Both the position numbers and the translations under genes were made by a program. The notes below the pieces were generated by a model that was not told the origin of the DNA, made no database searches, and saw nothing but the letters and a program-made list of their open reading frames with translations. A DNA stretch of 64,000 nucleotides. Source: Paenibacillus aceris. GTDB taxonomy: Bacteria > Bacillota > Bacilli > Paenibacillales > NBRC-103111. The stretch is taken from NCBI RefSeq assembly GCF_017874035.1, contig NZ_JAGGKV010000001.1, forward strand, positions 372,001-436,000, read 5' to 3'. Shown here one piece after another: positions 24,612 through 32,367 of the stretch (within the stretch, counting starts at the first letter, position 1; each line of letters opens with the position of its first letter).

Positions 24612-24855
24612 GACTCATTTCTCCTTTGTATTCAAATACAAAAAACCGCAAGCAAGCGCCACGGTCAGGAAGAACAAGTTATGAATAATGCATGCACAAA
24701 GAAGCCCCCGGAAGGAGTGATCCCCTTTAGACATACGTATCCCACTCGCTCTACCCGCATAACGTAGAGACTGCCATTCAACGAATATTTTCGTTTTAGC
24801 AGAAAGAGTTAGGCTACATACTTCATCGTCTAAAGGTACCTCCGAATTCTTCAAG
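24612..24855 (-). promoter_or_regulatory. Long leader of ABC-F gene, possible attenuator
   Basis: About 240 bases precede the ABC-F start. On the minus strand they contain a possible 31-codon leader peptide (start MRVERVGYVCLKGI, near 24752), a GC-containing hairpin candidate (ACCG...CGGT) and TTTTTTG at 24640-24646, then the ribosome-binding site AAGGAGAAATG. This layout matches drug-inducible leaders of other ABC-F genes. The stem is weak by eye, so this is a hypothesis. Confidence 0.35.
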
Positions 24856-24943
24856 ATGGTTTCTATTATAGCATACCCACTTTCCAGTCAAAGGGGAACA
24901 ATAAGTAAAAGAATTTTATCCCGATACGATATGTCCGCCTCAA

Positions 24944-24974
24944 CAAAAAAAGCCGCGGAACGAAGTTCCGTGAC
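24944..24974 (-). terminator. Terminator of Fur-family gene
   Basis: GTCACGGAAC TTC GTTCCGCGGC followed by TTTTTTT on the minus strand. Confidence 0.9.
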
Positions 24975-24977
24975 TTG

Positions 24978-25436
24978 TTAATGCTCGATTGGCGCAGTGG
25001 ATGCGGTCGATTTGCAGTCTGCGCAATAACCAAATATTTCGAAACGGTGGCTCTGTATTTCAAAGCTCTCCGGCAGATCTTGCACTAGCTTCATCGGACA
25101 AAACTCGAACGTCACCGTCTTCTCGCAGCTCACACAAATCATATGGTGATGATGGTGGGATAAACAGCTTGCTTTAAACTTTAAGCCGTCAGCCAAATGA
25201 AACTGCTCCAGCACTCCCATTTCACTTAGCAACCGAAGATTACGATACACGGTATCGAAACTCACACCAGGATATTTGATTTTCATGTATTCATAAACGT
25301 CTTTAGGCGATAAATAACTTCCTGATTCCGCGAATAATGTTGCCAAACTCCTGCGCTGCTCTGTAATTCTCCAGCCTTGCTGGGCCATGGCCTTTAGCAT
25401 CTCGTCAATCGTGTGTGTATGAGTGCCCACTTGCAT
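24978..25436 (-). CDS. zur: Fur-family metalloregulator, probably Zur
   Basis: 152 residues from the ATG at 25436 (AGAGGGGT upstream; an upstream ATG at 25496 lacks a site). N-terminal winged helix with YLSPKDVYEYM and VSFDTVYRNLRLLSEMGVLE; C-terminal dimer domain with SHHHHHMICVSCEKTVTFE, FCP, and GYCADC, the two CxxC pairs of the structural zinc site plus regulatory His residues. The text pattern HMIC..CEK..FCP...GYC..C fits zinc-sensing Zur better than Fur or PerR, and a zinc chaperone-type CobW gene lies just upstream. In cells it would repress zinc-uptake genes when zinc is bound. Exact metal is inferred. Confidence 0.75.
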   Translation of the reverse strand: MQVGTHTHTIDEMLKAMAQQGWRITEQRRSLATLFAESGSYLSPKDVYEYMKIKYPGVSFDTVYRNLRLLSEMGVLEQFHLADGLKFKASCLSHHHHHMICVSCEKTVTFEFCPMKLVQDLPESFEIQSHRFEIFGYCADCKSTASTAPIEH

Positions 25437-25551
25437 TACCCCTCTGTCATGAAATGTTCTACTAACATAGTGCAGCAAATGGACCTCCTGCGTCAAGTAG
25501 CTGATCAGCTCTTGACAGACTTGTCCTACTTGCCTCTTATTTATTATAACA

Positions 25552-25575
25552 TATAATTGTAATTTTTATCATTAA
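25552..25575. promoter_or_regulatory. Possible Fur-family operator upstream of zur-like gene
   Basis: TATAATTGTAATTTTTATCA followed by TTAA is an imperfect inverted repeat of the Fur/Zur type (TAATTGTAAT against TAATGATAAA), about 120 bases before the regulator start. Low certainty. Confidence 0.3.
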
Positions 25576-25706
25576 GACGTGCTTACGCATCACCAAAAAT
25601 GGAGATTATTCCCCAAAAAAACTTGAATTAAGAACATATATTCGCTATAATAAAAAAGAACAAATGTTCCCTATTTTTATTAATAATCTCCCGCTCCGCT
25701 TAAAAC

Positions 25707-25739
25707 AAAAAGAATCCGCAGCCTGCATGCTGGGATTCT
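25707..25739 (-). terminator. Terminator of cobW operon
   Basis: AGAATCCCAGC and GCTGCGGATTCT pair around ATGCAG, then TTTTG on the minus strand. Confidence 0.8.
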
Positions 25740-25752
25740 AGTTTAACTGCAT

Positions 25753-26790
25753 TTATGAATTGGCAGCCATGCCGGATATGGATTCCAACTTCAGCAATGC
25801 CGACCGAACGGCGTCTTTGGAGAAATTTTCCCCAATAAATACGGCAACGTCAGGCACATTGCCTTTGGGCGTAATCTTGACGAAATCCATTTCTCTGTAT
25901 GCATATTGAAATAGGAAACGGCTTGAAGTGTCAGAAAAGCTGAGAATTCCTTTAGCACGGTACACCTCTTGGGGAAGCTTGCTGACTAATTCTTCAAAAG
26001 CATTACTGTCAACTGCTCGCTCAAAAAAGTGCGTATAGGCCATCACGTGACTATGAGAATGATGGTGGTGACGATCATTATCGTGAGCGTGGTCATGATT
26101 GTGGTCATGGTCATGCTCACCCTCATCGTGTGATGCATGCGCATGTGAAGCCTGCTCAGCATTCCGTGCTTGCCCCTCTTCTTCCAACACTTCAATGAGT
26201 CTCATATCAATTTGACTAAAGACTGTAAAAAGCACTGAGGCATAAGGATTCCAATCGCGCACTAGAGCGTCCACTTCCTGAAGCGCCACTTCCTCCAAAA
26301 GGTCTGTCTTGTTCAGCAGAAGCAAGTTAGCACATCTTATTTGTTCTTTCATGAGGCGGTACGTTTTGCCCCGGCTTGTCCGGTTTAGCTCCAGCAGTTG
26401 CGGAGCATCGACAACCGTGATGACCGCCTTAAGCTCCACTGGAATGATAAGCGAAGCATCTGTTACTTCATCGATAATTTCCAACGGATTAGCAATTCCC
26501 GTCGATTCAATGAAAATCAAGTCAGGCTGCTCTCCGGTTACAAGCTCGTTTAGGGCTGTCGCCAAATCGCCTCGGCTCGAACAACAGATACAGCCGCCCA
26601 GCAGCTCGGACATCGGTACTTCATTCGCTACCAGCTGCCCATCCAAATTCACTTCACCTATCTCATTCATGATGACGGCCGGTTTACGCCCCGCTTCGGT
26701 AAAATGATCAATCGCTTTTGTTAATAAGGTCGTTTTACCGCTCCCAAGGAAACCGGATAGTATATAAACCGTAACTCTTTTCTGTGACAT
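25753..26790 (-). CDS. CobW/COG0523 GTPase, zinc metallochaperone type
   Basis: 345 residues. G3E GTPase domain: Walker A GFLGSGKTT (13-21), metal-binding CICC (67-70) inside the ELLGGCICC motif, ESTGIANP, and the NKTD guanine motif. A long His/Asp-rich loop follows near residues 215-250 (DEGEHDHDHNHDHAHDNDRH), then the CobW C-terminal domain. Such proteins deliver zinc to client metalloenzymes under zinc shortage. It is last in a three-gene operon with the 182-residue protein (7-base gap) and the phosphoesterase. Nearby zur suggests zinc control, but no operator is visible before the operon. Confidence 0.88.
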   Translation of the reverse strand: MSQKRVTVYILSGFLGSGKTTLLTKAIDHFTEAGRKPAVIMNEIGEVNLDGQLVANEVPMSELLGGCICCSSRGDLATALNELVTGEQPDLIFIESTGIANPLEIIDEVTDASLIIPVELKAVITVVDAPQLLELNRTSRGKTYRLMKEQIRCANLLLLNKTDLLEEVALQEVDALVRDWNPYASVLFTVFSQIDMRLIEVLEEEGQARNAEQASHAHASHDEGEHDHDHNHDHAHDNDRHHHHSHSHVMAYTHFFERAVDSNAFEELVSKLPQEVYRAKGILSFSDTSSRFLFQYAYREMDFVKITPKGNVPDVAVFIGENFSKDAVRSALLKLESISGMAANS

Positions 26791-26797
26791 ACCTTTT

Positions 26798-27346
26798 CTA
26801 CCCCCGCTCTGCTATAACTTCGAAGTTAGTGGATAGAATCGGCCATTTCCCTACGTGCTGAACGAGAAACGGAAATAACTTGACCCACAACAAGCTGTTA
26901 GTCGGGTCAGCTGGCTTGAGCGGAAGCTCTAAGCGGTCATATAGGATACTCGCAGCCTCTTGTGCAAGTGCCAAGGCCTTATCCGAGGGAGTAGCGGAGT
27001 CCACTGTTCCCAACCGAGGAAGATAGTGCTGACTAATGGATTCCGACAATCGATGCTCAGACAAATTGCTGGAAGCCATCACTTCCCCCATTCCCGAGCT
27101 GACAAGGCGGGCAATTTCTGCATCAAAGGCATAAGGAATACAGTAAATTTCCAGCGCCAGAGCCGCTATGTAGATCTCCTTTATTAGTTCATCTTCTTTT
27201 TCTTGGGTTAATACAGGATCGTTTAAATAAGCGGCAACTGCCGGTTTCATGGCTTCCCAACTATTTTCAATACTTTTCATTGTAAACTGCAGCATCGCTG
27301 CAGCTAGTTCTGCCGGTGTAATTTGTTTTTTTTCTGCTTCTTGCAT
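26798..27346 (-). CDS. Hypothetical protein linked to CobW
   Basis: 182 residues, mostly helical, with PAELAAAMLQFTMKSIENSW at the start and LPRLGTVDSATPSDKALALA later; no signal, membrane segment or metal-binding cluster. I do not recognise a domain. Gaps are five bases from the phosphoesterase upstream and seven bases to cobW downstream, so it is co-transcribed and likely shares their process. Confidence 0.65.
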   Translation of the reverse strand: MQEAEKKQITPAELAAAMLQFTMKSIENSWEAMKPAVAAYLNDPVLTQEKEDELIKEIYIAALALEIYCIPYAFDAEIARLVSSGMGEVMASSNLSEHRLSESISQHYLPRLGTVDSATPSDKALALAQEAASILYDRLELPLKPADPTNSLLWVKLFPFLVQHVGKWPILSTNFEVIAERG

Positions 27347-27351
27347 GTAGG

Positions 27352-28515
27352 CTACTCCTCTTTTCTCTCGTTGCTTTTAAATTGAATGATAAGCTCAATA
27401 ATTTCCGACCGGCTCCCTATACGAATCGGCGGCCCCCATGTACCGAAGCCTGAAGAAACAATCGCGTGCAGATTTCCCTTTCGCAAATACCCCCAATCAA
27501 GCTCAAAGAGCCTTCTTGTAATGAGGTGGTTCGGACTGATTTGACCTCTGTGCGTATGTCCTGAAAGCATGACATCAGCACCCGCTTCTTCTGCTTTATC
27601 TAGGTGGTATGGTTGATGGTCCATGACAATAATAGGCTGACCGAGATCTGTTCCCTCCAGCAGAGCCGTAAGTCCTTTTCGCCCTTCAGCCGTTCGTTCG
27701 GAAGCCTTGTCTTTTCGCCCTACGATGTACAACCGTTCTTGGATATGCACGGTTTCGTCCATGAGTACACGAATACCAATTTTGTCCATCTGTTCCACGA
27801 AGGCAGGGATATGACCGCCTATGTATTCATGATTGCCTAGTACGGCATAAATCCCAAGGGGAGCTTGCAATTCTCGCATTGTGCTACCCATATCATAACG
27901 GATAAACGGTTTAATATCATCGTCAATAACGTCTCCTGGCAAAAGAATCAAATCCGGCTTTAATTGATTAACACGCTTCACCAGCTTTCGCAGATGACGA
28001 TTACCCACTATGGAACCTAAGTGAATGTCAGAGGCGACGGCGATGCGCAGCTGCTCCCAGTCGCCTGCTTTTTTCGGAATCGTAATCTCATACTTTCTTA
28101 GAATCGGACTTCTTGCATTATAGGAGCCAAGAATCATGACAATAGCGATAATCCCTGTATCTATCCACCCAAGAAGCGGAATGTACGTACTTGCAGATAC
28201 GGATGCCAGATGAAGAACGCCTACGATCAGGTCTGTCAGCGGCAGCAGCAAAAAACCGAACTGCATGATGGCTAACCAGTAAGAACCAATAATTTTTAAT
28301 ACTCTGGACACCCCTGCCGGCAGTACTTTAGAACCGGCCCATGCTAATAGATAAGACAAGGCGATAATCCAGAAGACAACCCAATATATACCTGGCTGAA
28401 ACCAAGAACCTAGCTGGTTTGACAAAAAAACCTGACCATGCCAGCCAATGTAACCGTTCAGACCAAAAATAATGGCAAATATGAGGGTGATGCTTAGAAC
28501 CGTGCGTGTTTTCAT
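27352..28515 (-). CDS. Membrane-anchored calcineurin-like metallophosphoesterase
   Basis: 387 residues. About four N-terminal membrane helices (residues 1-135), then a phosphoesterase domain with the full metal set: VASDIHLGS, LLPGDVIDDD, VLGNHEYIGG, VMDHQPYH and LSGHTHRGQ. It resembles YkuE/YaeI-type enzymes, which act on lipid-linked or membrane substrates. First gene of the cobW operon; GGAGAGG precedes the ATG. Activity is predicted, substrate unknown. Confidence 0.85.
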   Translation of the reverse strand: MKTRTVLSITLIFAIIFGLNGYIGWHGQVFLSNQLGSWFQPGIYWVVFWIIALSYLLAWAGSKVLPAGVSRVLKIIGSYWLAIMQFGFLLLPLTDLIVGVLHLASVSASTYIPLLGWIDTGIIAIVMILGSYNARSPILRKYEITIPKKAGDWEQLRIAVASDIHLGSIVGNRHLRKLVKRVNQLKPDLILLPGDVIDDDIKPFIRYDMGSTMRELQAPLGIYAVLGNHEYIGGHIPAFVEQMDKIGIRVLMDETVHIQERLYIVGRKDKASERTAEGRKGLTALLEGTDLGQPIIVMDHQPYHLDKAEEAGADVMLSGHTHRGQISPNHLITRRLFELDWGYLRKGNLHAIVSSGFGTWGPPIRIGSRSEIIELIIQFKSNERKEE

Positions 28516-28539
28516 TTTACCTCTCCTATTCTTTCTACC

Positions 28540-29220
28540 CTACAGCAACAAGCTTAAAGGCTCTATGCATAACTCATCATCATTGCGCACATTCCCCACT
28601 CGGCTAGACACGGGGTACGCATACATGCCATCCGATGGATAGGGTTTCAGCAGCGGGCGGAGTATATCCGTGTTCGTAATGCTGCGATTGAGCCAAACCT
28701 CTTCCGCTTCCCGCTGTAAGATAACCGGCATGCGTTCATGAATATCGGCCATCAATTCGTTCGCTTCTGTTGTAATTACGGTGCAGGTAGATATGCGCGT
28801 GCCATCCGGAGATGTCCAAGTGTCATACAAGCCTGCCATACTAAAGATCTCTTTGCTGCGAAGCATAATTCGCATAGGCTGCTTCTGTTTCCCAGTCCCC
28901 TTCCAATCATAGAAGGAATCCGCCGGAATCAAGCACCGTTTACGCTCAAACGGCTTGCGGAATGCAGGCTTGTCCGCAAGCGTTTCTGCCCGCGCATTGA
29001 GCATCTGAAAGCCTAGCTTCTCATCTTTCGCCCATTCCGGAACGAGTCCCCACCGCAGCTCGCCAAGTTTATTTTTCTCGCCGTCATGCACAATTGCCAT
29101 GACTTGCTGCCCCGGCGCCACATTATATTTTGGGCTGTATCTCGCAGGATATTTGTAGTAGATGTCATACCGCAGCATAAGTTCCTCTAATGTCACGGTA
29201 ATTGTGTAGCGTCCGCACAT
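28540..29220 (-). CDS. SRAP (YedK/HMCES-type) abasic-site shielding protein
   Basis: 226 residues. Starts MCGRYT, with catalytic Cys2 exposed after Met removal, which crosslinks to abasic sites in single-stranded DNA. Other family hallmarks are RYNVAPGQ-like YNVAPGQQVMAI, WGLVPEWAKD, NARAET, RCLIPADSFYDWKG, and TEANELMADIHERMPVIL (Glu and His active-site residues). Complete. It lies just downstream of the SOS-type polymerase operon but has its own start and AAAGGA site after a 167-base gap. Confidence 0.9.
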   Translation of the reverse strand: MCGRYTITVTLEELMLRYDIYYKYPARYSPKYNVAPGQQVMAIVHDGEKNKLGELRWGLVPEWAKDEKLGFQMLNARAETLADKPAFRKPFERKRCLIPADSFYDWKGTGKQKQPMRIMLRSKEIFSMAGLYDTWTSPDGTRISTCTVITTEANELMADIHERMPVILQREAEEVWLNRSITNTDILRPLLKPYPSDGMYAYPVSSRVGNVRNDDELCIEPLSLLL

Positions 29221-29322
29221 GGCTGCACATCCTTTGCCTGATATTTCCTAATTGGATTTTCCCGCTGTCCGAGTTGCTGTTCCTCTTCTCCATTATGTGA
29301 AAAAGAGATACGCACGTCAATT

Positions 29323-29358
29323 CGCACAGCCCGAGGAGTCATTCTCCATCGGGCTGCG
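29323..29358 (-). terminator. Hairpin after mutagenesis operon
   Basis: CAGCCCGA with inner GGAG, loop, CTCC, then TCGGGCTG. No T run follows, so termination is uncertain. Confidence 0.4.
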
Positions 29359-29387
29359 ATTGCGCTTTATGTGTGTTTTGCCGTGGC

Positions 29388-29885
29388 CTACGTTCTGTGT
29401 TCATCAGATTTTCTGTACATACTTGCCAGCAACTGATCAATGTATCTGGCTGTTCGCACGCTCATTTCGGCACGCATGTAGTCTTTGGCAATGATGAGCG
29501 AATCCTCATGTCCGCGGCAAACATAACGATAATGAATGCCTCGGTCATTCTTTTCTTCTTCGATTAATTGAATGCTTCTGTTCATCATTTTCGTTTTCGT
29601 TTCACTTATATCGACTTGAATTTGGGCGGCAAGCGCGTGAGCGACGCGTGAATAGAGTTGTCGAAGCGTTTCGGCGGATCTTTCTATTTCAACGGCCTTT
29701 CTTTTGATCATCCCATGCATCAGGGGCAGCAGCACGTAATCCCTCATAATCCCAATGTCCTCCGCTGTAGGACGATTTGCCGGGACAGGCTTACCGCTGC
29801 GCAGATTTTGCAGCGCTTCCCGATGCTGAGGAAGCATCATCCTACTGGATTCCCACAGACCGTTTTTTTCCAGTTTCTTGCTCAT
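29388..29885 (-). CDS. YolD-like protein with C-terminal extension
   Basis: 165 residues. Residues ~5-30 (KLEKNGLWESSRMMLPQHRE) are the YolD-like N-terminal motif, found beside Y-family polymerases. Residues ~45-165 (EDIGIMRDYVLLPLMHGMIK ... YVCRGHEDSLIIAKDYMRAE) are homologous to the separate protein at 31147-31518, so it looks like a fusion of YolD with that domain. Its ATG overlaps the polymerase stop by four bases. YolD-like proteins are thought to modulate the polymerase; the role of the second domain is unknown. Confidence 0.75.
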   Translation of the reverse strand: MSKKLEKNGLWESSRMMLPQHREALQNLRSGKPVPANRPTAEDIGIMRDYVLLPLMHGMIKRKAVEIERSAETLRQLYSRVAHALAAQIQVDISETKTKMMNRSIQLIEEEKNDRGIHYRYVCRGHEDSLIIAKDYMRAEMSVRTARYIDQLLASMYRKSDEHRT

Positions 29886-31150
29886 TTATAGTGCCCCCCG
29901 ATTTTGAGCGCCCTGTTCTGTGCTTGACCGGCTGTCGTGAGCGAGGAAGCCCGCACAATCGCTGCGTTGCCGAATCGGTTCTTGATGCTGTCCGTGACTT
30001 TCTCAAGCGCCCTCGCCTTGACCTGATCCTCAAAAAGCGTAAGCTGGTATGTGTCATCGTCAACAAACTGGCTTAGCATCACACCAGCGCGGCGGACGGG
30101 CATCGTGTCCCAAAACTTGTAGAACAGCCTTTTGACGGCTTGAAATACTGTTCCAGTATGATTCGTAGGGTCCGGCATCTTCATTTGGCGAGAAAAGCCT
30201 GTGGGGGCGTCAAAGGGACTGCACATACAGCTAACGGTAACAATGGATGCCATATACCCCTTGCGCCGGCAATCGCGGCACACCTCCTCGGTAAGCTCGA
30301 GCAGGATCGTATCCACCTCAGAAGACTCCGCATAATCTCTAGGGAGAGTCATCATATGGCCAATAGACTTCGGAGGCGTATCGAACGTACCGGGGGTAAC
30401 CGGACTATCATCCAACCCATTGGCCGTTCGCCACATCACTTCCGCGTGAATATCCGATTGTTTGCCAAAGCGTGCCCGGAATTTGTCCTTAAGCACCGGC
30501 AGCGGCGTTTTTGCCACATCACCGATTGTATACATGCCCAGCCTGGCAAAATGCGCGGTCATGCGCGAGCCGACACCAAACATTTTACTTACAGGCTCCT
30601 TCCATAAGTTCTCCTCTACGGCTGATGGAAGCAGCGTGAAGATGCCGCTGGCATTCTTTTTAGCCCAAATGTCAGTTGCGATCTTCGCCAAAATTTTATT
30701 GGAGCTAATGCCTATGCGGACCTTAACTCCCGTTTGCTGCAGCACCTTTTGCTGGATTGTCATCGCAATCGTATCCGGGTCTCCGAAAATAGGCAAGCTT
30801 GCCGTAACATCCAGAAACTGCTCATCAATACTGAAAACCTCAACAAGATCGGTAAATTCTTCATATATTTTGGTGATCATAAGTGAAACATCAATGTAAT
30901 GCTGCATCCGCGGACGCATAACGACCAGATCAGGGCATTTCTTGAGCGCTTCACCCAGCCGCTCGGCCGTTGAAACACCATACTTTTTGGCAATGGGACA
31001 AGCAGCAAGAATAATGCCAGATCTCATGGCAGGGTCCCCTGCTACCGCTACCGGTTTATCCCTACAGCCCGGATGATCCGCTTTCTCCACGCTTGCGTAG
31101 AAGCTCTGACAGTCCGCTAGGAATATCGTCCGCTCCTTTCCTTTGCTCAC
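29882..31150 (-). CDS. Y-family DNA polymerase, UvrX/YqjW (PolY2) type
   Basis: 422 residues. Error-prone translesion polymerase. Catalytic motifs FLADCQSFYASVEKA and EVFSIDEQFLDVT (metal-binding Asp/Glu), little-finger domain at about 240-350, and a C-terminal beta-clamp peptide QLTLF (near residue 377). The UvrX/YqjW group is LexA-controlled in Bacillus. Middle gene of a three-gene operon with four-base overlaps on each side. Complete. Confidence 0.92.
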   Translation of the reverse strand: MSKGKERTIFLADCQSFYASVEKADHPGCRDKPVAVAGDPAMRSGIILAACPIAKKYGVSTAERLGEALKKCPDLVVMRPRMQHYIDVSLMITKIYEEFTDLVEVFSIDEQFLDVTASLPIFGDPDTIAMTIQQKVLQQTGVKVRIGISSNKILAKIATDIWAKKNASGIFTLLPSAVEENLWKEPVSKMFGVGSRMTAHFARLGMYTIGDVAKTPLPVLKDKFRARFGKQSDIHAEVMWRTANGLDDSPVTPGTFDTPPKSIGHMMTLPRDYAESSEVDTILLELTEEVCRDCRRKGYMASIVTVSCMCSPFDAPTGFSRQMKMPDPTNHTGTVFQAVKRLFYKFWDTMPVRRAGVMLSQFVDDDTYQLTLFEDQVKARALEKVTDSIKNRFGNAAIVRASSLTTAGQAQNRALKIGGHYK

Positions 31151-31518
31151 CGTAATCCCCCCCGCATATTCATCAGCGTAGTCATCAGTTCTGCCTTGAC
31201 TAAGCTGCGAAGCATCGTGAAATGATGGATATAGCCTCGGACTTTGTACTCTACGTTAATACCTAATGAATTCATTTCGGTATGAATCACTTTAATATCC
31301 CTTTTCTTCATAACTCTTTTAATGCTCTGTAATTGAGGATAAATGGCGGTTTCCACCTCTCTAAGATAAAAAAGAATATGATTGTACACAATTTTATCCT
31401 TATAAACCTTGAGTTCCTCCATATCTCTTGCCAACATATCGAGCAAAATAGGCAGCAACGTGTATTCCTTAATAATTTGAACATCCTCTTCTGTCTCAAT
31501 TCTTGCATGAATACTCAT
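31147..31518 (-). CDS. YolD-associated small protein, first gene of SOS operon
   Basis: 123 residues from ATG 31518 (GGTGGTGGGAAAT upstream; ATG 31533 is the alternative). Sequence ETEEDVQIIKEYTLLPILLD followed by RDMEELKVYKDKIV, and YKVRGYIHHFTMLRSLVKAE near the end. It parallels the C-terminal domain of the YolD-like protein at 29388 residue for residue in its key positions, so they are paralogues. It overlaps the polymerase start by four bases. Two LexA-like boxes lie just upstream. No enzymatic motif is visible. Confidence 0.7.
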   Translation of the reverse strand: MSIHARIETEEDVQIIKEYTLLPILLDMLARDMEELKVYKDKIVYNHILFYLREVETAIYPQLQSIKRVMKKRDIKVIHTEMNSLGINVEYKVRGYIHHFTMLRSLVKAELMTTLMNMRGGLR

Positions 31519-31536
31519 ATTTCCCACCACCATATG

Positions 31537-31550
31537 CGAACATATATTCG
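31537..31550. promoter_or_regulatory. LexA (SOS) box, proximal
   Basis: CGAACATATATTCG, one mismatch to the Bacillus CGAACNNNNGTTCG box. It lies directly before the first gene of the polymerase operon. Confidence 0.8.
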
Positions 31551-31567
31551 TGTTACTTATTATATAC

Positions 31568-31581
31568 CGAACACGTATTCG
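31568..31581. promoter_or_regulatory. LexA (SOS) box, distal
   Basis: CGAACACGTATTCG, same consensus with one mismatch, 31 bp from the proximal box (three helical turns), so two LexA dimers could sit on one face. Confidence 0.75.
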
Positions 31582-31605
31582 TTATGCAAGTGATTTTTTT
31601 AGGAA

Positions 31606-31654
31606 GTAAAAAAATACCACCTGACAGGTCGTTTGGACCTTACAGGCGGTATTT
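31606..31654 (-). terminator. Terminator of SpoVIF-like gene
   Basis: AAATACCACCTG pairs with CAGGCGGTATTT with an inner AGGTC/GACCT hairpin; T run on the minus strand. Confidence 0.8.
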
Positions 31655-31664
31655 GGGGTCTGGC

Positions 31665-31952
31665 TTATCGAAACATGGACCATAGTTTGATCAAGTGAAA
31701 GGTATTGGAAGGATCGATTTTTTGGGCAAGAATAAACTCCAGCATTTGATTCGCTTGGCTTCCAGTCAGCTTCTCGCCAAGAATTCCGGTGGCAAGTCCG
31801 ATAAGGCGCGTGACCTTCGTACGATTTTGCAAATCAGCCTTCGTAACACCTTGGAGCAGCATTTTTATGCGCTCTTTGATCTCTGGATTTCTTAATTTGA
31901 ACTTGACTCGCTCAATCAACGCAGGATCGATGCCGTACTGTTGATAACTCAT
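31665..31952 (-). CDS. SpoVIF-family (stage VI sporulation protein F-like) protein
   Basis: 95 residues, all-helical: GIDPALIERVKFKLRNPEIK, then ADLQNRTKVTRLIGLATGIL and ILAQKIDPSNTFHLIKLWSM. The pattern matches the SpoVIF family, a mother-cell protein needed for late coat maturation; the Paenibacillus version is longer at the N-terminus than the Bacillus one. CGGAGGTACG precedes the ATG. Single-gene unit with its own terminator. Confidence 0.7.
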   Translation of the reverse strand: MSYQQYGIDPALIERVKFKLRNPEIKERIKMLLQGVTKADLQNRTKVTRLIGLATGILGEKLTGSQANQMLEFILAQKIDPSNTFHLIKLWSMFR

Positions 31953-32013
31953 GTTCGTACCTCCGATATCCCGTCATGCTTCTATACATATGAGGGAACG
32001 AACACAAACTTGA

Positions 32014-32280
32014 CTACATATAAATGGCGATCAGAATGACGCATATGCAATTTAGCGCAACAAGCAGCGGCATGCCTATTACGAAAGAGGTATGCTTGGT
32101 CTTATGCCGCCAAACCCGCATGCCGAGCCAGCCGCCGATCCCGCCACCAAGCGCAGCGAACATAAAAAGCCGTTTCTCAGGGACTCTGCGTCCGCCTTTT
32201 TTGGCTTGTCCCTTGTCGTGTCCCATTTCTATGAAGGTAATGATATTCATCAGCAGTAAATATACAAGAAAATAAGTCAA
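32014..32280 (-). CDS. DUF1294 family membrane protein
   Basis: 88 residues, two to three helices, with the DUF1294 core MNIITFIEMGHDKGQAKKGG, RRVPEKRLFMFAALGGGIGG and the WRHKTKHTSFVIG motif. Unknown function; inner membrane. The family motif order is intact, so it is complete. Confidence 0.88.
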   Translation of the reverse strand: MTYFLVYLLLMNIITFIEMGHDKGQAKKGGRRVPEKRLFMFAALGGGIGGWLGMRVWRHKTKHTSFVIGMPLLVALNCICVILIAIYM

Positions 32281-32367
32281 ATTCGGTGCACCTTCGTTTC
32301 CAAAATAATAATAAGACTACTATTATCTTAAAATCGAATGCGGGCGCGGTCAATTCTTTATTTTAAA

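Noticed and set aside
24615..24854. 79-codon ORF directly upstream of the ABC-F gene
   Set aside because: Poor start context and atypical composition; better explained as leader sequence with a short leader peptide in another frame.
26060..26130. His-rich repeat in cobW as a tandem DNA repeat
   Set aside because: Normal metal-binding loop of the CobW family, not an independent repeat element.
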